Below the pieces are notes generated by a model that did not search any database, was not told the origin of the DNA, and worked only from the letters and a program-made list of their open reading frames with translations. A DNA stretch of 64,000 nucleotides, from contig CALODM010000039.1 in NCBI GenBank assembly GCA_942492125.1, positions 124,001 through 188,000 of the forward strand, written 5' to 3'. This document shows positions 26,390 to 35,557 of the stretch, piece by piece (position 1 is the first letter of the stretch; each line of letters starts with the position of its first letter). The position numbers and the translations under genes are program-made. The stretch is from BCD1 sp942492125. GTDB taxonomy: Bacteria > Bacteroidota > Bacteroidia > Chitinophagales > Saprospiraceae.

Positions 26390-28927
26390 ATGTTACGACA
26401 CCTGCTTGCTTTGATAGTCTTGTTCAGTGGTGCTTTAATCGCTAACGGACAAACGGGAACCGCCAAAGTAACCGGAATCATCACGGATGCGGCTTCCGGC
26501 GAACCCGTTGAACTGGTAACGGTGTATATCAAGGGTACATCTAATGCGACAGAGTCTTCAATAAACGGACGTTATTCTCTTAATGTCCCAGCCAATAAAT
26601 CATTTGAACTCGTTTTTTCCAGAATTGGCTTCATAGAGGCATCCAGTCAGGTAAAACCTATTCCTGCACAGCGATCCCGGCAAGTAGATGTGATATTGGC
26701 CATGGCGGATTCCGGCCTCGAAGTAGTCGTCAGACAAAGTAAAATTGAGGACTCCGGCCTGGTGCGGGAGGATGTGTCCCAGTTGAAATTACTGCCTACC
26801 ACAACGGGAAACATTGAAAGTGTTTTACCGCACATCGCCCTGGGTACCAACAGTGGGGCAGGTGGGGAACTGAGTTCCCAGTATAATGTCCGGGGTGGAA
26901 ATTATGACGAAAACCTGGTTTACGTCAATGACTTTGAGATTTATCGTCCTCAGTTGATCCGGGCAGGACAGCAGGAAGGGCTTACTTTTGCCAATGTCGA
27001 CCTTATCCGGGACCTGACTTTTTCCTCTGGAGGCTTTGAATCCCGGTTCGGAGATAAACTTTCCTCCGTTTTAGATATCAAATATAAGCGGCCGGACAGC
27101 CTCCGGGCTTCGGTCGGGGCTAGTTTTTTAGGAGGGTCTGCCCATGTTGAGGGCAGTAAGAAGCTTGGCGGGAGCGATTACCGCCGTTTCCGCTATCTGG
27201 CAGGAGCTCGTTATAAAACAACCAGATACCTGCTCGGAACCCTGGATATTGATGGGGAATATCAACCTAATTTTACGGATATCCAGGCTTATTTAACTTA
27301 TGACCTCAATTACAACTGGCAGTTGGGGCTCATGGGGAATTTTAACCGGAGCGTTTTTCAGTTCACCCCGGAATCGAGATCCACGGCACTTGGGCTGATC
27401 AATTTTGCGTTACAACTTTCCAGTGTTTTTGAAGGCCAGGAACTGGATGATTTTACCACAAGCATGGGGGGACTTTCCCTGACTTATCTGCCCAAACGCG
27501 ATCATAATCCCTTTTACCTGAAATTCCTAACCTCCGCTTTTCAAAGTCTTGAAAATGAGCGTATTGATATTATCGGTCGCTATAACCTCAGTCAAATAGA
27601 AACAGGACTCGGAAGTCAGGCTTTTGGGGAAGTCGTCGCTGAATTGGGTACGGGTACTCAACATCAGTATGTCAGAAATGCCCTGGATATAGATATTTAT
27701 AACATGGAGCACAAAGGTGGATTGGAATTACAGCTTTATCCGGAGGATATTGAAACAACAGCCAGTCACTTCCTGCAGTGGGGGGCAAAATTCCAGCATG
27801 AGCAAATGAATGACTGGATCAACGAGTGGGAAAGGCTCGATTCTGCAGGCTACTCCCTTAATTATGATACCAATCAGGTTCAGTTGGTGAATGTCCTCAA
27901 AACCAGGAATAACATACAGGTCAATAAATTTTCTGCCTATGTGCAAAACACTTTTAGCTGGCGCAGGGAAAGTGTGGCGGAAATAAAAGCTTCTGCAGGA
28001 ATCAGAGCTAATTACAGGGATATTAATGGAGAATTTATACTCTCTCCAAGAGTACAATTATTGTACAAACCCCTGGGTATCCAAAGGGATGTCGCCTTCC
28101 GGCTGGCAGGTGGTTTATATGTCCAGCCACCCTTTTACCGGGAAATGCGTGGGTTTGATGGTAATGTCAATACCGATTTGCTGGCACAGAAGTCAGCGCA
28201 CATTCTCGGAGGTATGACACTTGATTTTTACCTGGGAAGAAATTATCCCAAGAAGTTTAAACTCATTACCGAGATCTATTACAAAAAACTCTGGGATCTG
28301 GTCTCTTATGAGATCGATAATGTACGCATCCGTTATTCCGGAGAAAATGACGCAACCGGTTACGTCACCGGAATCGACTTAAGGCTGAATGGTGAGTTTG
28401 TTCCGGGAGCTGAATCCTGGATAAACTTTTCATTGCTCAGAGCCAGGGAAAGCTTAAATGGAATACAGCACATGCAACGGGAAATTGGCCAGGCAGATAC
28501 AACCTTTGTTGATTTTGTACCCCGGCCAACGGACAGGTTGTTTAATATCTCCATGTTCTTCCAGGATTATCTTCGGGATAACAAAAATTTCAAGGTTCAC
28601 TTTAATCTAAATATAGGCTCCGGTCTGCCCTTTGGCCTTAAAGACAATAATCTTAATTTCCGGAATACCTATAGAATGTCGGCTTATCACCGGGTAGATA
28701 TCGGGTTTTCTTACGCCCTTTGGGATGAGTTTAAAAAAGTAAAAAAACCAAACCATTTTCTCCGTTTTACCCGCAGTACCTGGTTGAGTCTAGAGGTCTT
28801 CAACCTATTGCAAGTGCAAAACCAGGCCAGTAATACCTGGATCAAAACGGTCTTTAAGACCCAATACGCCATTCCAAATTACCTCACTTCAAGGAGGATC
28901 AACCTGCGGTTGAAAATGGATTTTTAA
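26390..28927 (+). CDS. TonB-dependent outer-membrane receptor with carboxypeptidase-regulatory-like domain
   Basis: The 845-residue protein has a signal peptide (MLRHLLALIVLFSGALIANGQ), a CarboxypepD_reg-like domain (residues about 25-110: KVTGIITDAASGEPVELVTVYIKGT, INGRYSLNVPA), a plug domain (SQYNVRGGNYDENLVYVNDFEIYRP, FSSGGFESRFGDKLSSVLDIKY) and a C-terminal 22-strand-type beta barrel ending in RRINLRLKMDF with a terminal Phe. It imports a ligand across the outer membrane using TonB energy. No SusD partner is encoded next to it, so it is not a standard SusCD pair. The beta-galactosidase gene that follows on the same strand suggests, but does not prove, a glycan ligand. The tandem RNA-like modules lie directly upstream. 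Confidence 0.9.
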   Translation: MLRHLLALIVLFSGALIANGQTGTAKVTGIITDAASGEPVELVTVYIKGTSNATESSINGRYSLNVPANKSFELVFSRIGFIEASSQVKPIPAQRSRQVDVILAMADSGLEVVVRQSKIEDSGLVREDVSQLKLLPTTTGNIESVLPHIALGTNSGAGGELSSQYNVRGGNYDENLVYVNDFEIYRPQLIRAGQQEGLTFANVDLIRDLTFSSGGFESRFGDKLSSVLDIKYKRPDSLRASVGASFLGGSAHVEGSKKLGGSDYRRFRYLAGARYKTTRYLLGTLDIDGEYQPNFTDIQAYLTYDLNYNWQLGLMGNFNRSVFQFTPESRSTALGLINFALQLSSVFEGQELDDFTTSMGGLSLTYLPKRDHNPFYLKFLTSAFQSLENERIDIIGRYNLSQIETGLGSQAFGEVVAELGTGTQHQYVRNALDIDIYNMEHKGGLELQLYPEDIETTASHFLQWGAKFQHEQMNDWINEWERLDSAGYSLNYDTNQVQLVNVLKTRNNIQVNKFSAYVQNTFSWRRESVAEIKASAGIRANYRDINGEFILSPRVQLLYKPLGIQRDVAFRLAGGLYVQPPFYREMRGFDGNVNTDLLAQKSAHILGGMTLDFYLGRNYPKKFKLITEIYYKKLWDLVSYEIDNVRIRYSGENDATGYVTGIDLRLNGEFVPGAESWINFSLLRARESLNGIQHMQREIGQADTTFVDFVPRPTDRLFNISMFFQDYLRDNKNFKVHFNLNIGSGLPFGLKDNNLNFRNTYRMSAYHRVDIGFSYALWDEFKKVKKPNHFLRFTRSTWLSLEVFNLLQVQNQASNTWIKTVFKTQYAIPNYLTSRRINLRLKMDF

Positions 28928-28930
28928 GTT

Positions 28931-28980
28931 GGGAAGTGTAGAAATACTGTTTCTCCGAGAAATAGTATTTCTACACTCCC
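28931..28980. repeat. Long near-perfect hairpin between the receptor and beta-galactosidase genes
   Basis: The 5' arm starts GGGAAGTGTAGAAATACT (28931) and the 3' arm ends AGTATTTCTACACTCCC (28980). They pair over about 23 bp with one bulged A and one G-U around a CCG loop. It begins 4 nt after the receptor stop. There is no U run, so it may stabilise the receptor mRNA or separate expression of the two genes. The AGTATTTCT core recurs at about 28987-28995. Confidence 0.7.
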
Positions 28981-29025
28981 GTAAATAGTATTTCTTTTGT
29001 AATTTGTCAGGCAAATAATCGAGAT

Positions 29026-32000
29026 ATGAACAGAATCGGAATTTGCCTCTTTTCACTGGCCTTGTTTACTTTCCTTATCACGCTCAACCCCCTGAACGCC
29101 CAGGAAGTACCGGATTGGGAAAACCCAAAAGTCTTCGAAATAAATAAAGAAGCCCCACATGCGACCCTTTTTCCTTTTGAAAGCACGGACCTCGCCCTGA
29201 CCAACCTCAAAAACAATTCAAAATACTATCAACTGCTCAATGGCAACTGGAAATTTAACTGGGTACGCAAACCTGCGGACAGACCATTGGATTTTTATAG
29301 AACCAATTTCGACGATAGTGGTTGGGGAACAATTCCTGTTCCCGGTAACTGGGAAATCAATGGCTTTGGCATTCCCATCTATGTCAACCAACCCAATGAG
29401 TTCAAACCAGAGAATCCAAATCCGCCGGACATTCCTGATGATTACAACCCTGTCGGTTCTTATCGAAAATCCTTTACCATTCCCGGAGATTGGTCAGACA
29501 GGCAGGTGTTTTTGCATTTTGGTGCGGTGAAAGCTGCTTTTTACCTTTGGATCAACGGTGAAAAAGTGGGATACAGCCAGGGAAGTAAATTGCCTGCCGA
29601 GTTTGATATTACCCAGTATGTCAAACCAGGCCAGAACCAATTGGCACTGGAGGTTTACCGGTGGTGTGATGGCAGTTATCTGGAGGCACAGGATTTCTGG
29701 CGGATCAGCGGTATAGAAAGAGATGTGTTCCTTTGGGCAGCACCAAAGGTACACATCAGGGACTACTGGGCTAAAGCAGGCCTGGACGGCCAATATAAAA
29801 ACGGAACCCTTGAATTGGAAATGGAAGTAGTCAATTACGGGGAAGCATCAACAGCGGAATACGTAATTGAACGTTCTGTACTGGATGAATCCGGGCAATT
29901 GGTGTCCTCGGGCGTACAAACGATTAATTTGGGTAGCAATTCAACTTTGATCAATACCCCAAAGGCAACCCTGCCCAACATCAAACCATGGTCGGGAGAG
30001 TCGCCCAACCTTTATACACTGCTGCTTACCTTAAAAGATAAAAAAGGAAACACACTCGAAACCCTGACCACTAAAATTGGCTTCAGGACCGTAGAAATCA
30101 AGCGCGGTCAATTATTGGTCAACGGAAAAGTCATTTTTTTGAGAGGGGTCAATCGTCATGAACATGATCCATCAACAGGTCATGTTATTTCCAAAGCTTC
30201 CATGTTGAAAGATATTGAACTGTTACAAACTCATAACATCAATGCCGTTCGGACTTCGCATTATCCCAATGATCCGATGTGGTATGAGCTTTGTGATAAA
30301 TACGGTATTTACGTTGTAGATGAAGCCAACATTGAATCGCATGGTACAGGTTATCGCCTCGACAGGACTTTGGGAAATAATCCCGATTGGCTGAACGCTC
30401 ATTTATCGAGGACAAAACGATTGGTGGAACGCGACAAAAACCACCCGAGCGTTATCATTTGGTCTTTGGGGAATGAAGCCGGCAATGGGCATAATTTTTA
30501 CCAGACTTATTTATGGGTCAAGGGCAGAGATAGCTCCAGGCCGGTTCAGTACGAACGAACGCAGGTAGGGTGGGGCGCGAATGCTTATATGGAATGGAAT
30601 ACGGATATTCTGGTTCCCATGTATGCTGGTTTTCGTGAAATGAAACACCTGGTAGAGGCGCATCCCGACCGGCCTTTGGTGCAATGTGAGTATGCCCACG
30701 CCATGGGAAACAGTGTTGGAAATTTGCAGGAATACTGGGATTTGATCTATTCCCACGAGAGAATGCAAGGCGGTTTTATCTGGGATTGGGTAGATCAGGC
30801 CCTTTACAAAAAAACGCCTGAAGGAAAAACCATTTTTGCTTACGGAGGGGATTTTGGTCCGGAAGGAACTCCCAGCGATAATAACTTTTTGTGCAACGGT
30901 TTAATTCAACCCGACAGAAGCATCAACCCACATATTCTGGAAGTCAAAAAGGTGTACCAGCCGGTCTATACTTCCTGGGAGGACAAGTCAAAGCGCAGTA
31001 TTGCCATTCAGAACTATTACTCTTTTAGTAATTTGAGCCATTTGTACCTGCACTGGGAAATACAGGAAAACGGCAAGGTAACCGAAAGTGGTGATATCCG
31101 GGACTTGGAAATAGATGGTCTGACCAAAAAAGCCCGGGAAATTCCTTTTAAGTGGCCTGCTGCCGACAAAGAGACCTTTTTAAACCTTTCCTATCGATAT
31201 AAAAATAAACAAGGATTTTTTGAAAAGGATTTTGAGGTGGCTTATGAGCAATTGCTGGTTAATGAAGCACTTGTGCCCCGGCCTTCTTTTGCAGTGCCAT
31301 TCAGTTCTTTTGACCTTCAGGAAAATGAAAACACCATAGAGGTCAATACTGCCGGATCCGTTATTGTTTTCGATAAAAAAACAGGAAAGATGGCCTCCTG
31401 GAAATACGATGGAAATACGATCATTGAAGAGGGACCGGAACCCAACTTCTGGAGACCCCTTACGGATAATGATTACGGTGCCCGATTGCAGCAAAAGCTC
31501 AGGATATGGAGAACGGTTTGGCAGGAAAGAACGAATACCAAAGTCGAACTCGATCATGTTTCGGATAGCAAGGTGGCCAGAGTAAAGGTGACTGCGGATT
31601 TACTTGGAGGCGATGCTCAATGGAAAACGGTTTACACCATTTATCCGACCGGGGCAGTACATGTGAAAAACAAAATGACTGCCATGAGTGGTAACCATCC
31701 CATGCTCTTGAAATTTGGTATGAAGATGAACCTGCCAAAAGATATGGAGGTTATGGAATGGTATGGCCGCGGACCTCATGAGTCTTATGAGGACAGGAAG
31801 ACCAGTGCCAGAGTTGGCATCTATAATGGTCTGGTGGGTGATCAGTATCACCCTTATGTGCGTCCCCAGGAGACAGGCAATAAAACGGATGTCCGATGGA
31901 TGAAATTGTCAGCTAAGGGTGGTAATGGATTGATGATTTATGGTGATAAACCTGTAAGTTTATCAGCCCTGCATTTTCTGCCGGAAGATCTGGATGACGG

Positions 32001-32178
32001 AGATGAAAAAGGACAGTCCCATGCAGCGGAATTGATGCCACGAAACCTCACTTGTTTACAGGTAGACTTCAAACAAATGGGCGTCGGCGGGAACAACAGT
32101 TGGGGAGCTTTACCCTTGAGGGAATATCAGTTGCCTTATCAAACTTATGAGTATGGTTTCTGGATGCAGGCTTTTTAA
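29026..32178 (+). CDS. Secreted GH2 beta-galactosidase
   Basis: This 1050-residue LacZ-type enzyme hydrolyses terminal beta-galactosides. It begins with a signal peptide (ICLFSLALFTFLITLNPLNAQ). The GH2 order follows: jelly-roll sugar-binding domain with VPGNWEINGFGIPIYVN and YSQGSKLPAEFDIT, immunoglobulin-like domain, TIM barrel with RGVNRHEHDPSTG and NAVRTSHYPNDPMWYELCD, the acid/base E484 in SLGNEAGNG and the nucleophile E555 in QCEYAHAMGNS, then the C-terminal domain with a beta-sandwich (FWRPLTDNDYG, MEWYGRGPHESYEDRK). All key residues are present and length matches LacZ (about 1020) plus signal. No T9SS tail is seen, so a periplasmic location is likely. It follows the TonB receptor after a hairpin. 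Confidence 0.94.
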   Translation: MNRIGICLFSLALFTFLITLNPLNAQEVPDWENPKVFEINKEAPHATLFPFESTDLALTNLKNNSKYYQLLNGNWKFNWVRKPADRPLDFYRTNFDDSGWGTIPVPGNWEINGFGIPIYVNQPNEFKPENPNPPDIPDDYNPVGSYRKSFTIPGDWSDRQVFLHFGAVKAAFYLWINGEKVGYSQGSKLPAEFDITQYVKPGQNQLALEVYRWCDGSYLEAQDFWRISGIERDVFLWAAPKVHIRDYWAKAGLDGQYKNGTLELEMEVVNYGEASTAEYVIERSVLDESGQLVSSGVQTINLGSNSTLINTPKATLPNIKPWSGESPNLYTLLLTLKDKKGNTLETLTTKIGFRTVEIKRGQLLVNGKVIFLRGVNRHEHDPSTGHVISKASMLKDIELLQTHNINAVRTSHYPNDPMWYELCDKYGIYVVDEANIESHGTGYRLDRTLGNNPDWLNAHLSRTKRLVERDKNHPSVIIWSLGNEAGNGHNFYQTYLWVKGRDSSRPVQYERTQVGWGANAYMEWNTDILVPMYAGFREMKHLVEAHPDRPLVQCEYAHAMGNSVGNLQEYWDLIYSHERMQGGFIWDWVDQALYKKTPEGKTIFAYGGDFGPEGTPSDNNFLCNGLIQPDRSINPHILEVKKVYQPVYTSWEDKSKRSIAIQNYYSFSNLSHLYLHWEIQENGKVTESGDIRDLEIDGLTKKAREIPFKWPAADKETFLNLSYRYKNKQGFFEKDFEVAYEQLLVNEALVPRPSFAVPFSSFDLQENENTIEVNTAGSVIVFDKKTGKMASWKYDGNTIIEEGPEPNFWRPLTDNDYGARLQQKLRIWRTVWQERTNTKVELDHVSDSKVARVKVTADLLGGDAQWKTVYTIYPTGAVHVKNKMTAMSGNHPMLLKFGMKMNLPKDMEVMEWYGRGPHESYEDRKTSARVGIYNGLVGDQYHPYVRPQETGNKTDVRWMKLSAKGGNGLMIYGDKPVSLSALHFLPEDLDDGDEKGQSHAAELMPRNLTCLQVDFKQMGVGGNNSWGALPLREYQLPYQTYEYGFWMQAF

Positions 32179-32702
32179 AGCATTCCAGCCAAATACCCTT
32201 TTATTCACTGGCTGGTAATGGAAACATAAGTCATCCCAAATTTTGATTTTACCCAAAATCTGAATGTTACACTTGTCAACAATTTAATTATCAGTGGTTT
32301 ATGAAGGACAGTTGTTTGTATGGGTTCTTAATTTACCACGCTGGACGGGGTCAAATCTTGCTTTGCCGGAAGACAGGTTTGACAAGTAAAATGTCAATCA
32401 GGAATAATTTCCGTGTCAAATTTGGGGGTGACTATTTTCCGGAAAGATCGACCTTCGATTTTAGCAAAAGAGAAACTTTTTATGCATCTTTTCGGTTCTT
32501 TTGCCAGCGGGATAAAACAACATTTAAAACAAAATAACTGTATAAAACATTGATTACTAGCTACTTGTTCGGCGGAGTCCCGAAATTGATTGATTCACAA
32601 AATTAGGGATAACTCATGTTTACGTTGTTCCTGAAAAAATACAATGAAGTCAATGGTATTTTTTAAACTTAGAGTTAGGTTCTCATAAATAATTTGTCAA
32701 CA
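32179..32702. other. Intergenic region, no convincing gene
   Basis: Just after the beta-galactosidase stop, CATTCCAGCCA (from 32181) can pair with TGGCTGGTAATG (to 32220). GTCAAATCTTGCTT (32350-32363) and AAGACAGGTTTGAC (32370-32383) form an imperfect hairpin with a GCCGG-containing loop. A 78-codon frame at 32301-32537 has a composition unlike its neighbours, no family resemblance and no leader, so I do not call it a gene. Confidence 0.45.
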
Positions 32703-32972
32703 ATGAAGCACATCAATCTGAAAATCAGCGGTAAGGTACAAGGTGTTTGGTATCGGAAATCGACCTGTGATGAGGCCAGACGACTGGGTTTAAAAGGGTT
32801 TGTCAGGAATCAGCCGGACGGTTCGGTTTATGCGGAAGCTGAGGGAGAGGAAGAGGTTTTAGAACAGTTTGTTGCCTGGTGCAAAATAGGGCCGAGGCTT
32901 GCACGAGTTACGGAGGTGGTCGTTGAAGAGGGACCGGTGGTACAATTTACGACGTTTGAGGTGATGTATTGA
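32703..32972 (+). CDS. acyP: Acylphosphatase
   Basis: The 89-residue protein (ATG at 32703; an in-frame TTG three codons upstream is less likely) is a complete acylphosphatase, a small ferredoxin-like fold enzyme that hydrolyses carboxyl-phosphate bonds. The active-site phosphate loop GKVQGVWYR carries Arg18 and the second motif GFVRNQPDGSV carries Asn36, with the family's usual 18-residue spacing. Cytoplasmic, no signal. It sits alone, facing the desaturase gene, with a long bidirectional terminator between them. Confidence 0.93.
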   Translation: MKHINLKISGKVQGVWYRKSTCDEARRLGLKGFVRNQPDGSVYAEAEGEEEVLEQFVAWCKIGPRLARVTEVVVEEGPVVQFTTFEVMY

Positions 32973-32981
32973 AGGACTTCA

Positions 32982-33040
32982 TTTTTCTTATAGGAATGGC
33001 TTCGTTGATCGATCAATGAAGCCATTCCTGTAAGAAAAAA
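32982..33040. terminator. Bidirectional intrinsic terminator, about 28-bp stem
   Basis: TTTTTCTTATAGGAATGGC... and ...GCCATTCCTGTAAGAAAAAA form a stem of about 28 bp with two wobble pairs and a tiny CG loop at its centre. The stem has T tracts on both strands. It starts 9 nt after the acylphosphatase stop and ends 33 nt from the desaturase stop, so it can end both convergent genes. Confidence 0.85.
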
Positions 33041-33073
33041 CCATGATAACCGGTTCCCCTGGCCCCCAAGGTA

Positions 33074-34054
33074 TTACATACCGATCCATTCGAATTGGTA
33101 TTGCTTCTCAGGAACCCTGAGCCGTTCAGAAACGCGTTGTAGCCTTTGGGGGAGTTTCATCAGATAATCTCTGGCTTTTTCAGCCTTATCATTAAGCCCT
33201 TTAATATTGGCGACTTCCCAGGTTTCCAGGAGGTGCTTTAAAATATCCACGTAATCCTCGGCAGTATAAACCCGGATCCGTTGGGCAGCATCCGAAAAGT
33301 GGGTGAATAATTCCCCAATGGCTCCGCCGGTTTCTCTCATAAAATGAGCAGGCATGACAATTTTCTTGCGCATCATATCTTCAAAAGCCAGCATCATCTC
33401 ACTGGGGTCAAATTCAAAGATGCGTTTGACAAAATCCATATAGGCATTGGCATGGCGGGCTTCGTCAGCTGCGATCACGCCGCACATCTTGGCCAGTTTC
33501 GTATTGGAGGAATTTTTCGCAAGAGCAGCTACCCGGCGGTGAGAAATATTGGTTGCTTTTTCCTGAAAGCTTGTATAAACAAAATTTCGGTATGGGTCAT
33601 GGCTTGTTCCTATATCAAAACCATCATTGATCAAATGTTGGGTAGAGATTTCAACAGATCTCATATTGACCCGGCCACTCAGGTACAGATATTTGTTTAG
33701 AAGGTCTCCATGGCGGTTTTCTTCAGCTGTCCAGGCACGGATCCATTTTGTCCAGCCATTTTCCAGGTCTTCGGGGTCAACGCCGTCAAGAGCCATCAGC
33801 CATGTTTCATAAGTGGGCAGCGCTTCCTCGGTAATAGTGTCCCCGATCAGAACGGCTAACAGGTCATAATCCATCTCCTTGGCGAGTTCCTGAAGTTCTT
33901 TTACTTCTTCAAAAAAATGTTCATTTCGGGCATCGGGCAGGAAATCAGATGGTTGCCAGTTTTCTTCAATGGGTTTTAAATAAGTTTGCATTAGATCTGC
34001 CATTGATTGCTCAATGGTTTTCATAACTTCCAAACGTACGTTAGGTAATTTCAT
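33074..34054 (-). CDS. Acyl-ACP desaturase (soluble di-iron, FA_desaturase_2)
   Basis: The ATG at 34054 (MKLPNVRLEVMKTIEQSM) is preferred over the upstream in-frame start at 34141, whose extra residues look non-coding. The 326-residue protein is a ferritin-like di-iron desaturase that introduces a double bond into acyl carrier protein-bound fatty acids using oxygen and ferredoxin. Iron ligands are visible in TAEENRHGDLL (E-E-x-R-H) and in AADEARHANAY (D-E-x-R-H), with a further Glu in SFQEKATNISH. Length suits bacterial members (about 325). The gene is monocistronic and shares a long terminator with the acylphosphatase gene. Confidence 0.91.
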   Translation of the reverse strand: MKLPNVRLEVMKTIEQSMADLMQTYLKPIEENWQPSDFLPDARNEHFFEEVKELQELAKEMDYDLLAVLIGDTITEEALPTYETWLMALDGVDPEDLENGWTKWIRAWTAEENRHGDLLNKYLYLSGRVNMRSVEISTQHLINDGFDIGTSHDPYRNFVYTSFQEKATNISHRRVAALAKNSSNTKLAKMCGVIAADEARHANAYMDFVKRIFEFDPSEMMLAFEDMMRKKIVMPAHFMRETGGAIGELFTHFSDAAQRIRVYTAEDYVDILKHLLETWEVANIKGLNDKAEKARDYLMKLPQRLQRVSERLRVPEKQYQFEWIGM

Positions 34055-34252
34055 ACTATTGACAAAGGGTTTGTTTGCTTGAATAATGCGTAAAGTTGCA
34101 GAAATAAAAAAAATAATCCAAACAGGACTTTGCCTGTTCAATGATATGTAAGTTGCTTTTTATTGTAAAAGACCCTTTTTTTCAGAAAAAAGAGGGTGTC
34201 TCAAAAGGCATCCAGGAGAAAATGGTCCTCTGATTTAAAACCCGTTTCAGGC

Positions 34253-35473
34253 TTATCGCAAAATTAGCAACTTCATCATCTCCACCGCTGCAGTCTCTGC
34301 CTTGATCCTGATGAAATCACGAGCCGTTTCGTCTCCGACTTCATAGGTGATACTTTCTGCGTCAAATTGTTTTAAAAACCATCCTTTACTGATGGGCTGA
34401 TTAAATTTGCCCGGCTGGTGATCTGGCGTGTATCCCTCCAATGATGCACCAAGGTTGCCAATCCAGTAATCATGAAAGCCATACATGGTGGTGGTGAACG
34501 TAGAGTCGAAAGTGTAATAAAGGTCTTTTTGGGTAGAATGAAAATCGAGCCCTAACACCAAATTGCTCTTATTGGATTTAACTTCTCTGACTATAAAGTC
34601 AGCCACCAGCCTGGTTTCCGGTTGTTTGTAGAAAGCCCAGTCCCGGTTCATGTCAATGCCCCCTGCATTGTGTCGCCAGTGGCCGAGATCAACGCCGTCA
34701 GGGTTCATTAGGGGGAATATCATGATGCGGTATTTTTTCCGAAAATCTCTCGCCATTTTGGTGTCGGAGAGCAGTGTTTCCACGAAAGCTTCCATGGCCA
34801 GGTAACCCGTTACTTCGGGTGGGTGTTGCCTGCTTAGAATGGCGATAACGTCTTTGCCTTTTTTCGGTTCTGATCCCAGATCAAGAAAATACATATCTCT
34901 TCCAAGTTTACTCTGGCCTATGATAGAAAAGTCCACTTCCGGGTGCAAAGCAATATTTTGACACCAGTTTTTGATCTTTTGGGAATTGATAACCTCCTGT
35001 CCGGCCACCCATAAAGTATCCGGAGACAACCAAAGTTCCAGAACCATATTCTGATTGTCAAAAGGGTAAATATGGGCTATATCCAGGCGTTCCCAAAGAT
35101 TCCCGTCCTTGCTGACTTTAGGCCAATACCTGTGGTTGGCCTTTTCGTAATCCAGGAGGAGGTTTATTTTCCTGGTAGTGTCAGACCAAATCCTGAATGC
35201 ATACCAGGGACTTGGATTAATGGGGTAATTTTCCGGCGTGATTTTTACGGCAAAGGTACTGTCGTTGAGTTGGGAGAAGTCATTCAAACGAGCCCCATCG
35301 AATTGGTTGTCAGCATAGACGCCAGCCAGGTGGTAAGTCATTTTCTTTTGCAGTCTTATTGGCTGATCCGATGTTTCCGTGGGGTCAGGGAATTCGAAAT
35401 TGGAAGCCATATATCGGTTACATCCCAACAGGAGAAAAAAGGAAAGCATCAGAACGTGTCTTAAGTATGGCAT
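34253..35473 (-). CDS. M14-family zinc carboxypeptidase-like lipoprotein
   Basis: The start at 35473 (MPYLRHVLMLSFFLLLGC) is chosen because it gives a lipoprotein signal with LLLG before Cys; a longer frame starts at 35554. The 406-residue product has an N-terminal beta-sandwich-like region of the cytosolic-carboxypeptidase type (FRIWSDTTRKINLLLDY, LSPDTLWVAGQEVINSQ) and an M14 catalytic domain with zinc ligands in RQHPPEVTG (H and E) and LDFHSTQKDL (H), the substrate-binding Arg/Asn region MNPDGVDLGHWRHNAGGIDMNRDW and a late ITYEVGDE Glu, which is the general base position. It is likely a periplasm-facing lipid-anchored peptidase. It is 84 nt downstream of metG on the same strand. Confidence 0.88.
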   Translation of the reverse strand: MPYLRHVLMLSFFLLLGCNRYMASNFEFPDPTETSDQPIRLQKKMTYHLAGVYADNQFDGARLNDFSQLNDSTFAVKITPENYPINPSPWYAFRIWSDTTRKINLLLDYEKANHRYWPKVSKDGNLWERLDIAHIYPFDNQNMVLELWLSPDTLWVAGQEVINSQKIKNWCQNIALHPEVDFSIIGQSKLGRDMYFLDLGSEPKKGKDVIAILSRQHPPEVTGYLAMEAFVETLLSDTKMARDFRKKYRIMIFPLMNPDGVDLGHWRHNAGGIDMNRDWAFYKQPETRLVADFIVREVKSNKSNLVLGLDFHSTQKDLYYTFDSTFTTTMYGFHDYWIGNLGASLEGYTPDHQPGKFNQPISKGWFLKQFDAESITYEVGDETARDFIRIKAETAAVEMMKLLILR

Positions 35474-35557
35474 AAATAATTGATTGATAAAAAACATCCC
35501 GAACATGGCGGTAGCCAAAATCCGGGAAGTTTTTTTATAAAAAATATTCAGCAATAA

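Noticed and set aside
32301..32537. 78-codon frame in the intergenic region before the acylphosphatase gene
   Set aside because: No family resemblance, no leader or promoter, and it overlaps a possible hairpin; chance is likely.
34180..34220. AGAGGGTGTCTC after the desaturase start region, similar to the terminator arm at 25002
   Set aside because: The matching GACACCC arm is not present nearby and the similarity is limited to about nine bases, so no repeat family is claimed.
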